Below, piece after piece: positions 52,061 through 59,256 of a stretch of DNA of 64,000 nt. The stretch's first letter is position 1. Every line of letters begins with the position of its first letter. Below the pieces are notes generated by a model that ran no database searches, was not told where the DNA came from, and saw only the letters and a list, made by a program, of their open reading frames with translations. The translations under genes were made by a program, and so were the position numbers. Source of the stretch: Lentzea waywayandensis (GTDB lineage Bacteria > Actinomycetota > Actinomycetes > Mycobacteriales > Pseudonocardiaceae); contig NZ_FOYL01000005.1 in NCBI RefSeq assembly GCF_900115955.1, positions 186,001 to 250,000 of the forward strand, read 5' to 3'.

Positions 52061-54507
52061 TCGCCAGACTGTTCCGCACCGCGCCGCTGACCTGCGCGTT
52101 CCTCATCGTCTTCTGGACGGTCGGCGCGCTGACCGGTGCGATCACCGGCGCGAGCGACGACCTGCTCGCGCGCACCGGGTTCGGCACCGGAAGTCCGCTG
52201 TGGACCGTCCTCACCTCGGCGCTGTGGTCGATGGACCTGCTGGGCTACGTCGCGACCACCGTGCTGCTGCTCGTCGCCGGACCGCTGGCCGAACGCTCGT
52301 TCGGCGCGGCGCGGACCGCGGTGATCTTCCTGGCCACGCACGTGCTCGGCTCGTTCCTGGGGCTCGGGCTGGTGCTGATCGGGCGCGACCTGCACTTCGG
52401 CTGGCTCGAGTCGCTCGTGGGCGAGGTCGCGGCGGGGCCGTCGATCGGCGGGGTCGGGCTGGTGCTCGCGCTGACGTTCCGGATGCCGCCGCTGTGGAGG
52501 CGCCGCGTCCGGCTGATGATGATCTTGTCGGTGCTGGTGCTTACGCTGTGGTCAGGTTGGCTTGAAGACCTGCTCCGACTGTCCGGTGGCGTGGCCGGGT
52601 TGCTGATCGGGGCGTTGTTCCTGAAGAACGGGCCGGTGCAGAAGGCGCGTTCGCTCCAGGAGACGCGGGTGCTGGTGGCGCTGCTGCTCGCGGCGTCGGC
52701 GCTCGGGCCGGTGGTGTCGATGATGTCGCCGTACCCGAACGGACCGCTCTGGTGGTTCGCGGACGTCGTGGCGGTCGCTCAGCCGTCGCAGGAGGACGTC
52801 GACGCGGTGTGCGGCTCGGACATGATCGAGCTGTGCCGGACGATGATGGTCCAGCTGTCGTACGGCCGGTTCCCCGCGCTCGTGATGTCGCTGCTGCCGG
52901 CGTTGCTGCTGCTCGTGCTGGCGGAAGGGCTGCGACGCGGACGGCGGTTCGCGTGGCGGGCGGCGCTCGTGTTCAACGTGGCGTTCGCGGCGTTCATCGG
53001 TTCGTACGTCGTGTACGTCGCGCAGTTCCCGGACGCCAGTCTGCTGGAGCTCGCGGTCTCGTTCGGTGTGCCGATGCTGGCACCGCTCGCGATCATCGTG
53101 GTGTTGTTGTTGACGCGCAAGCACTTCGACGTGCGTCTACCTCGGCATGCCGTCGTGAAGTTCTGGCGGTTCACGGCGATCAGCGTCGCGTTGCTGTCGG
53201 TGCTCTACGTCTTCGGTGGGTACCTGGTCCGCGACCAGTTCACACCGGAGCCGGGGTTCGGCGCGCTGCTCGCGGACCTGCCGACGCGGTTCCTGCCGCC
53301 CGGCTACCTCGACCTGGTGCCGCTCCAGTTCTCCGCCGAGGGGTTCGTCGGCGCGCTGCTGTTCGAGTACACGGGCGTGGTGTTCTGGCTGATCGTGCTG
53401 GCCGGTCTGCTGATGGCGTCGTGGCGGACGTGGCCGTCGTCGTGCGAAGAAGCGGCGACGCACGCCCGTGAGCTGATGCAGCGGCACGGCGGTTCGTCGT
53501 TGTCGTACATGACGACGTGGCGCGGCAACCAGTACTGGTTCACGCCGGACGGTGAGACGGCCATCGCGTACCGCGTGGTGGCGACCATCGCGCTGACGGT
53601 CGGCGATCCGATCGGTCCGGCGCGGGTGGACGCCGTGCGCGGGTTCGCGGAGTTCTGCGCGCAGAACGGCTGGACGCCGTGTCTCTACAGCGTGGGCGCC
53701 GAGACGCGGGCCGCGGTGGAGAGCCTCGGGTGGTCCGCGGTGCAGGTCGCCGAGGACACGATGATCGAGCTGGACCAGCTGAGCTTCACCGGCAAGAAGT
53801 GGCAGGACGTGCGCACGGCGTTGAACAAGGCCGCCAAGGCCGGCATCACCGCCGAGTGGTGCACGTACGCCGACGCGCCGTACGCGATCACGGACCAGAT
53901 CCGCTCGATCTCGGCGGAGTGGGTGGCGGACAAGGGCCTGCCGGAGATGGGTTTCACGCTGGGAGGGCTGGAGGAACTGGCCGGTGACGGTGTCCGTTGC
54001 CTGCTGGCGGTGGACGGCGACCGCACCGTGCACGGCATCACGAGCTGGCTGCCGGTGTACGCGGACGGCGAGATCGTCGGGTGGACGCTCGACTTCATGC
54101 GCCGCCGCACGCACGGCTTCCGCGGCTCGATGGAGTTCCTGATCGCCTCGGCGGCACAACAGCTCCAAGCCGAGGGAGCACGGTTCCTGAGCCTGTCCGG
54201 GGCGCCGCTCGCCCGGCTGGACCGCGGTGAGCGACCACGGGCGTTGCAGCGCGTCCTGGACTTCACCGGGCAGGTGCTGGAGCCGGTGTACGGGTTCCGC
54301 TCGCTGTTCGCGTTCAAGGCGAAGTTCCAGCCGACCTATCAGCCGATGTTCATGGCGTATCCGGACTCGGCGGCGCTGCCGCGCATCGCGAACGCGGTGA
54401 GCCGCGCGTACCTCCCGCACCTCAACGCACGGCAGGGACTTCGGCTGGCGAGCAAGATGATCATCCGGACCCGCGAGCGCGTGACCACGCATGGTCGAAC
54501 TCGCTAG
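52057..54507 (+). CDS. MprF-like aminoacyl-phosphatidylglycerol synthase
   Basis: 816 aa. The N-terminal membrane part has about a dozen helices (to about residue 475), the first six with rhomboid-like spacing (FLATHVLGSFLGLGLVLIG). The C-terminal DUF2156/GNAT-like catalytic domain (about 485-790) includes YRVVATIALTVGDPIGP, GKKWQDVRTALNKAAKAGI, EWVADKGLPEMGFTLGG and YGFRSLFAFKAKFQP. It would transfer Lys, Ala or another residue from tRNA to a membrane lipid and lower surface negative charge. Which amino acid cannot be told. ATG 52057 overlaps the esterase stop by 4 bp. Confidence 0.9.
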   Translation: MIARLFRTAPLTCAFLIVFWTVGALTGAITGASDDLLARTGFGTGSPLWTVLTSALWSMDLLGYVATTVLLLVAGPLAERSFGAARTAVIFLATHVLGSFLGLGLVLIGRDLHFGWLESLVGEVAAGPSIGGVGLVLALTFRMPPLWRRRVRLMMILSVLVLTLWSGWLEDLLRLSGGVAGLLIGALFLKNGPVQKARSLQETRVLVALLLAASALGPVVSMMSPYPNGPLWWFADVVAVAQPSQEDVDAVCGSDMIELCRTMMVQLSYGRFPALVMSLLPALLLLVLAEGLRRGRRFAWRAALVFNVAFAAFIGSYVVYVAQFPDASLLELAVSFGVPMLAPLAIIVVLLLTRKHFDVRLPRHAVVKFWRFTAISVALLSVLYVFGGYLVRDQFTPEPGFGALLADLPTRFLPPGYLDLVPLQFSAEGFVGALLFEYTGVVFWLIVLAGLLMASWRTWPSSCEEAATHARELMQRHGGSSLSYMTTWRGNQYWFTPDGETAIAYRVVATIALTVGDPIGPARVDAVRGFAEFCAQNGWTPCLYSVGAETRAAVESLGWSAVQVAEDTMIELDQLSFTGKKWQDVRTALNKAAKAGITAEWCTYADAPYAITDQIRSISAEWVADKGLPEMGFTLGGLEELAGDGVRCLLAVDGDRTVHGITSWLPVYADGEIVGWTLDFMRRRTHGFRGSMEFLIASAAQQLQAEGARFLSLSGAPLARLDRGERPRALQRVLDFTGQVLEPVYGFRSLFAFKAKFQPTYQPMFMAYPDSAALPRIANAVSRAYLPHLNARQGLRLASKMIIRTRERVTTHGRTR

Positions 54508-54571
54508 TCCGAAAGGGTGGTGAGGAGATCCTCTTCGTCACACTTCCGCGCTGCTAGGCGAAGATGCGCCG

Positions 54572-56737
54572 ATGACCGTGCGGGGCAATCTGCCTGCCCA
54601 GACCACGACGTTCATCGGCCGCGAGGCCGTGCTCGCCGAAACCGAGGCGCTCCTCGGCCGAGCACGGCTGGTCACGCTGGCGGGGCCGGGCGGGATGGGC
54701 AAGACCCGGATCGCCGTGGAGACGGGGCGTGCGCTGGCGCAGGCGTTCCAGCACGGGGCCTGGCGGGTGCGGCTCAGGGACCTCAAGGACCCGGCGGCGC
54801 TGGCACGTGCGGTCGCGACCGAACTGCGGATCGTCGACAACTCACCGGAGCCCGGACTCGGGCGGCTCGTGGAGTCGTTGTACGACAAGCACTTGCTGCT
54901 CGTTCTGGACGACTGCGAGCACCTGCTGGAGGCGGTCCGGCATCTGGTGCACCACCTGTTGCGCGACTGCGAGGGGCTGACGATCCTCGCGACCTCGCGG
55001 GAGCCGCTCGGCGTCTACGGCGAACAGCTGCTGCGGGTTCCGCCGCTGAGCGTGGACGACGCGGTGCTGCTGTTCGAGGAACGGGCGGAGGTGGCACCGG
55101 ACCTGGCCGACGTCACCGCGCTGTGCGAGGCGGTGGACGGGCTGCCGCTCGCGATCGAGTTACTCGCCGCGCAGCCTGCCGGCGTGGTGCTGTCCGAGGT
55201 GTTCCGGCAACCTGAGCCCGCCACGCTGGAGCAGGTGCTCGAATGGTCGGCGCGGCAGTGCACGGACGAGGAACGGCGGTTGTGGGCGCGGCTGTCGGCG
55301 TTCCCCGCGGACTTCGACCTCGCCGCGGCCGAGGCGGTGGCGGACGCGGACGTGCTGAAACCGTTGTCCGCGTTGGTTCACAGATCGATCGTGGCGACAG
55401 CGACGAGTCCGGTCACCGGCGAGACCCGCTACCGGTTGCTGGACACCGTGTCGCAGTTCGGCGCCCGTCTGCTGACGAACGCCGACGAGCCGTTACGGCG
55501 CCACGCGGTGCACTACAGCGAGTTCGTGGACGAGGCCGCACGCTCGTGGTTCTCACCCGGCGAAACGCGGTGGATGGGCAGGCTGTGGGAGGAGTGGCCG
55601 AACATCCGCGCGGCGGTCGGGCACGCGCTGCGGACCCCTGATCTGGCCGCGGCCGGCGCGGCCGTGACGATGAACGTGCAGCGCGCGCGTTTCACGTCGT
55701 TCGCGGGCATGCTCGGCCAGGCATGGGACCTGCTCACGGCCGCCCGCGAGGTGATCACCGAGGCTCCGCTGCGGACATCGTTGCTGGCGCACTGCGCGTA
55801 CATGGCTCAGGTGCGGGGCGACTCGGCGGTGGCGTTCCCGTTGATGAACGAGGCACGCGCGTTACCCAGGTTGCCGATCACCGACGTGCACCTGGTTCTC
55901 GCCGAGGCCACGCATCTCTTCTTCGTGGAGGGCTCACCGGACTGCGTGCCGTTGTACGCGCACGTCGTGGAGCTGTGCCGCGAGCACTCGTCGCCGGGTG
56001 ACACCTACATCACCGAGCTGATGCACGCGATGGCCGCGTGCTTCCTGTTGGACGCCGAGGCCGCGGACAAGACTACGACAGCGTTGGCCAGGCAGGCGGA
56101 GAGCAACGGCGTGAGCTGGGCGCACGCCTGGGGCCTGTGGCATCGCGGCCTCTACGAACTGCTGCACGGCGATCCGGCGCAGGTGCATCCGCTGGCGGTC
56201 CAGGCGTTGCGGATCCAGCTGACGCTCGGCGACACCTGGAGCACCCCGTTCAGTCTGTGGCTGCTCGCCTGCACGTGCGCGGAACTCGGCGCGAACGACC
56301 GCGCGGCACGGCTGCTCGGCGCGCTGCGGTCGCAGGAACGGGTCTCGCGGATCTCGTTCAGCGGCATGAGCCCGTTCCGCCGAGTGCTGGACCGCGCCGA
56401 CCGCACCGTCCGCCGCTCGCTCGGCGACGACTACCAGGTGATCACGACGCTCGGCGCCGACCTGCGGCCGGAGCAGGTGATGGCGTTCGCGCTCGAACCG
56501 GTGCCGGACTCCGAACGCCGGCCGGTGAAACCACTGCTGCCCGGCGGCCTGACCAGGCAGGAGTTCACGATCGCCGGTCTGGTCGCGGACGGGTACACGT
56601 CGAAGCAGATCGCGGCACGGCTGTACATCTCGCCGCGGACAGCGGACCGGCACGTGGTCAACATCCGCGTGAAGCTGGGCCTGCCGACCAGAGTGGCGCT
56701 CGCGGCCTGGCACCGTTCGGCCACCGGCGAACGCTAG
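54572..56737 (+). CDS. NB-ARC/LuxR-family ATP-binding transcriptional regulator
   Basis: 721 aa. STAND ATPase front: FIGREAVLAETEALL, Walker A GPGGMGKT (38-45), Walker B LLLVLDDCEHLL, and GLPLAIELLAA. A helical repeat region (about 300-620) follows, then a LuxR helix-turn-helix (about 655-715; LTRQEFTIAGLVADGYTSKQ, ISPRTADRHVVNIRVKLGL). The usual BTAD/SARP part is absent. Ligand unknown. The last 20 bases, including the stop, are the first unit of a 120-bp tandem duplication. Convergent with the LysE exporters, which it could regulate. Confidence 0.9.
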   Translation: MTVRGNLPAQTTTFIGREAVLAETEALLGRARLVTLAGPGGMGKTRIAVETGRALAQAFQHGAWRVRLRDLKDPAALARAVATELRIVDNSPEPGLGRLVESLYDKHLLLVLDDCEHLLEAVRHLVHHLLRDCEGLTILATSREPLGVYGEQLLRVPPLSVDDAVLLFEERAEVAPDLADVTALCEAVDGLPLAIELLAAQPAGVVLSEVFRQPEPATLEQVLEWSARQCTDEERRLWARLSAFPADFDLAAAEAVADADVLKPLSALVHRSIVATATSPVTGETRYRLLDTVSQFGARLLTNADEPLRRHAVHYSEFVDEAARSWFSPGETRWMGRLWEEWPNIRAAVGHALRTPDLAAAGAAVTMNVQRARFTSFAGMLGQAWDLLTAAREVITEAPLRTSLLAHCAYMAQVRGDSAVAFPLMNEARALPRLPITDVHLVLAEATHLFFVEGSPDCVPLYAHVVELCREHSSPGDTYITELMHAMAACFLLDAEAADKTTTALARQAESNGVSWAHAWGLWHRGLYELLHGDPAQVHPLAVQALRIQLTLGDTWSTPFSLWLLACTCAELGANDRAARLLGALRSQERVSRISFSGMSPFRRVLDRADRTVRRSLGDDYQVITTLGADLRPEQVMAFALEPVPDSERRPVKPLLPGGLTRQEFTIAGLVADGYTSKQIAARLYISPRTADRHVVNIRVKLGLPTRVALAAWHRSATGER

Positions 56738-56966
56738 CGCGCCTCGAACGCCAGCTTCAGCCCCAGCGCGACGAACACCGACGCCGTCAACCGATCGAGC
56801 AGAACCTGCTGGCGCAGCAGGAAAGCACGGGCGCGACCGGCCACCGGCGAACGCTAGCGCGCCTCGAACGCCAGCTTCAGCCCCAGCGCGACGAACACCG
56901 ACGCCGTCAACCGGTCGAGCAGAACCTGCTGGCGCAGCAGGAAAGCACGGGCGCGACCGGCCACCG
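56718..56966. repeat. 120-bp near-perfect tandem duplication at a convergent gene junction
   Basis: The block starting 56718 recurs exactly 120 bases later and continues for 6 bases into a third copy (to 56966). The only difference seen is A at 56794 versus G at 56914. The unit covers the last bases of the LuxR-type gene and about 36 C-terminal codons of the LysE gene. In each copy the two stop codons overlap as CTAG (56734-56737, 56854-56857). Only the left LuxR stop and right LysE stop are used, leaving 56738-56853 as a redundant copy. Confidence 0.95.
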
Positions 56967-57477
56967 CGATCAGGATCGGCAGCCACACCAGGCCGAGTCC
57001 GAGGTGGATCGCGACGAGCGCCGCACCCCAGGCGGGCTGACCGGCGGGCATGAACTGCGGCAGCAACGACAGGTAGAACACGCCGACCTTGGGGTTGAGC
57101 AGGTTCGTCAGCAGTCCCACCCGCAACGACGCCCCGGCGCCCGGCACCGGACGCGAGTCCTCCAGCGACACGGCCTTGCGCGCCATGGAGAAAGATGACA
57201 GGCACAACGCCTTGGCGCCCAGGTAGATCAGGTACGCGGCACCGAGCCACCGCACGACGTCGTAGGCCAGTTCGGACGCCCGCAACAACGCCGTCAGGCC
57301 TGCCAGGCTCGCCACGCCCCAGCCCAGGCACCCCAGCGTGATGCCGAGAACCACGCCCATCGCCGCGCGTTTGCCGCTCAGCAACGCCGTGCGCAACACC
57401 ATTACCGTGTCCAGGCCGGGCGTGAGGACGGTGAGCAGCGCGACGAGCGAGAAGCTCAGGAGTGCGGCGGTCGACAT
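56854..57477 (-). CDS. LysE/RhtB-family amino acid exporter (copy 1)
   Basis: 207 aa, about six membrane helices. LysE motifs: TPGLDTVMVLRTAL near the start, LGAAYLIYLGAKAL and LLTNLLNPKVGVFYLSLLPQF. Exports amino acids or related small molecules. ATG 57477 is chosen by alignment to the paralog upstream; GTG 57483 is in frame. It follows that paralog after 19 bp and is its tandem duplicate, with high similarity throughout. Its 3' end forms part of the 120-bp tandem repeat. Confidence 0.92.
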   Translation of the reverse strand: MSTAALLSFSLVALLTVLTPGLDTVMVLRTALLSGKRAAMGVVLGITLGCLGWGVASLAGLTALLRASELAYDVVRWLGAAYLIYLGAKALCLSSFSMARKAVSLEDSRPVPGAGASLRVGLLTNLLNPKVGVFYLSLLPQFMPAGQPAWGAALVAIHLGLGLVWLPILIAVAGRARAFLLRQQVLLDRLTASVFVALGLKLAFEAR

Positions 57478-57496
57478 GGCCACATCAGATCACAGG

Positions 57497-58105
57497 TCAG
57501 CGCGCGTCCACGGCGGTCTTCAAGCCGAACGCGATCAGCGCTGAAGCCGACAGGCGGTCCAGCAGAAGCCGTTGCCGCAGCAGGAAAGCGCGGGCCCGGC
57601 CGGCCGCCGTGATCAGAATCGGGAACCACACCAGCCCGATGCCGAGGTGGATGGCCACGAGCACGCCGCCCCACGCGGGCTGGCCGACGGGCAGGAACTG
57701 GGGCAGCAACGAGATGTAGAAGACACCCGGCTTCGGGTTGAGCAGGTTCGTCAGCAGTCCGACCCGGACGGCCGCGCGCACCGACGGCACCGGCGCGGGT
57801 TCGTCGATCTCGGTCGGGCGCCTCGAGTTCCACAGCGCCTTGACGCCCAGGTAGATCAGGTATCCGGCACCGAGCCACCGCACGATGTCGTAAGCCAGTT
57901 CGGACGCCTGCAACAACGCGGTCAGGCCGACCAGGCCCGCGGTCGCCCACACCAGGCACCCCAGCGTGCTGCCGACCACGACACCCATCGCGGCGCGGCG
58001 GCCGACCAGCAACGCCGTCCGCAGCACCAGCAGGGTCTCCAGGCCCGGCGTGATGACGGTCAGCAGCGCGACGAAGGTGAAGCTCAGGAGTGCGGTGGTG
58101 GACAT
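57497..58105 (-). CDS. LysE/RhtB-family amino acid exporter (copy 2)
   Basis: 202 aa, about six membrane helices, start MSTTALLSFTFVALLTVITPG. It shares most residues with the downstream copy, including LLTNLLNPKPGVFYISLLPQF and the C-terminal RARAFLLRQ with LLLDRLSAS. The largest difference is the central cytoplasmic loop (NSRRPTEIDEPAPVPS versus a longer loop in copy 1), where substrate or regulation may differ. ATG 58105; a TGACGTCA palindrome lies just upstream of it. First gene of the pair. Confidence 0.92.
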   Translation of the reverse strand: MSTTALLSFTFVALLTVITPGLETLLVLRTALLVGRRAAMGVVVGSTLGCLVWATAGLVGLTALLQASELAYDIVRWLGAGYLIYLGVKALWNSRRPTEIDEPAPVPSVRAAVRVGLLTNLLNPKPGVFYISLLPQFLPVGQPAWGGVLVAIHLGIGLVWFPILITAAGRARAFLLRQRLLLDRLSASALIAFGLKTAVDAR

Positions 58106-58163
58106 GACGTCATGAGAACACGGCAGACCCTTGCCACCACAAGATTTAACACACCCGACACGA

Positions 58164-58634
58164 TCACACGGGCTTGGTGTAGCGGTGCGCCGGAACCGGA
58201 ATGGGCCCGTCCGGATGCGGTGCCTGGTGGTCGAACAGGCCTTCGTCGGTCCAGCCCTGCCGCTCGTAGAACCGGCGCGCCCGCGCGTTCCCGGCGACGA
58301 CCGCCAGCCACGCGCGGACGTGCCCGTTCGCCGCCACCTCACTCTCGGCAGCGGCCAGAAGTGCCTGCGCGACACCGGATCCACGATGATCGGCGGAGAC
58401 GTAGACCTGCTCGGCCTCGTCCCCGATGACCATCACGAACCCGGCGACATCGCCGTTCACCGTCGCGACCGTGGTGTGTTCGACGTGCTCCAGCGCACGT
58501 GGCTCGAAGGTCTCCTCCGGCCGTGCGTCGACGAGCCGCTGCGGCACGTTGCCGAGGTGCGCGTCGCACCAGCCCGGATACCAGATCCGGGCCACCGCGG
58601 CGGCGTCGTCCGAGGTCGCGCGCCTGACTTCCAT
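58164..58634 (-). CDS. GNAT-family N-acetyltransferase
   Basis: 156 aa. Standard GNAT fold: MEVRRATSDDAAAVARIW at the start, acetyl-CoA loop VSADHRGSGVAQALLAAAES (R/Q-x-x-G-x-G/A type), and late strand WLAVVAGNARARRFYERQGW. The substrate is unknown. ATG start shares a base with the upstream TGA (TGATG), so it is coupled to the DUF4232 lipoprotein gene. Possible roles include antibiotic, amine or protein acetylation. Confidence 0.9.
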   Translation of the reverse strand: MEVRRATSDDAAAVARIWYPGWCDAHLGNVPQRLVDARPEETFEPRALEHVEHTTVATVNGDVAGFVMVIGDEAEQVYVSADHRGSGVAQALLAAAESEVAANGHVRAWLAVVAGNARARRFYERQGWTDEGLFDHQAPHPDGPIPVPAHRYTKPV

Positions 58635-59164
58635 CACGGGCGGTACCAGGCGCGAACGCCCAGACGCCCGGTGCTGCCCAGGTCGACGAGGACGCGCCCC
58701 TCGGGTGTCGTCGCGACCAACGGCTGCCACGTGCCGCCTGGCGCGGCCGCCATGTCGACGTGCTTGCCGACCTGCGGCGGGTCAGCCGACGCGTGCGTGT
58801 TCCGCCACACGAACGCGCTCTTCGCACTCTCGCCCGGCGGCACGGTGATCGGCTGCGGCGCGTCGTCGAAGCCTTCGAGCGCCGCGATGCCACCCGAACC
58901 GTCGAGAATCTCGACGTCCAACGGCTCCCGCCGCTCGTCGAACAGCTTGACCTGCGGATATCCGTTGAACTGCACCGGTTCCGCACCGCAGTTGACCACA
59001 TCGACGGACATCACGCGCAGACCCATGGCCGCACTCGTGACGTTCGTGGTGAACCGCAGACCGGTGTCGCACGACGGAGCCTCCGTCGCCTGCGCGCCCG
59101 TTCCGCACGCGACCAGGCCGGCGAGCGCGGCGATCACGACAAGAATTCTGCCCCCAGATCTCAT
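58634..59164 (-). CDS. DUF4232-like lipoprotein
   Basis: 176 aa. Signal peptide with lipobox LAGLVAC, short linker, then a beta-sandwich of the DUF4232 type: Cys in PSCDTGLRFTT, VVNCGAEPVQFNGYPQVKLFD, PQPITVPPGESAKSAFVW. These are surface or secreted proteins of unknown function, common in mycelial actinomycetes. ATG 59164; the upstream in-frame extension has no family character. Coupled to the acetyltransferase gene. Confidence 0.8.
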   Translation of the reverse strand: MRSGGRILVVIAALAGLVACGTGAQATEAPSCDTGLRFTTNVTSAAMGLRVMSVDVVNCGAEPVQFNGYPQVKLFDERREPLDVEILDGSGGIAALEGFDDAPQPITVPPGESAKSAFVWRNTHASADPPQVGKHVDMAAAPGGTWQPLVATTPEGRVLVDLGSTGRLGVRAWYRP

Positions 59165-59215
59165 GCGACCGATGCTGCCACAGAACGTTCGAGGTCGGCC
59201 GAAACCTTCACAAAC

Positions 59216-59243
59216 GGAGGACCGGCACGGGAGCCGGCCCTCC
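59216..59243 (-). terminator. Hairpin terminator downstream of the chitinase gene
   Basis: GGAGG-CCGGC and GCCGG-CCTCC arms (59216-59226, 59233-59243) pair with one internal mismatch around a 6-base loop, 13 bases past the chitinase stop. It separates the chitinase from the lipoprotein gene. Confidence 0.65.
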
Positions 59244-59256
59244 ACTGTGGAATCGG

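Noticed and set aside
58106-58115. TGACGTCA palindrome before the LysE gene as a regulator site
   Set aside because: An 8-bp palindrome alone is too short and common in high-GC DNA to support an operator call.
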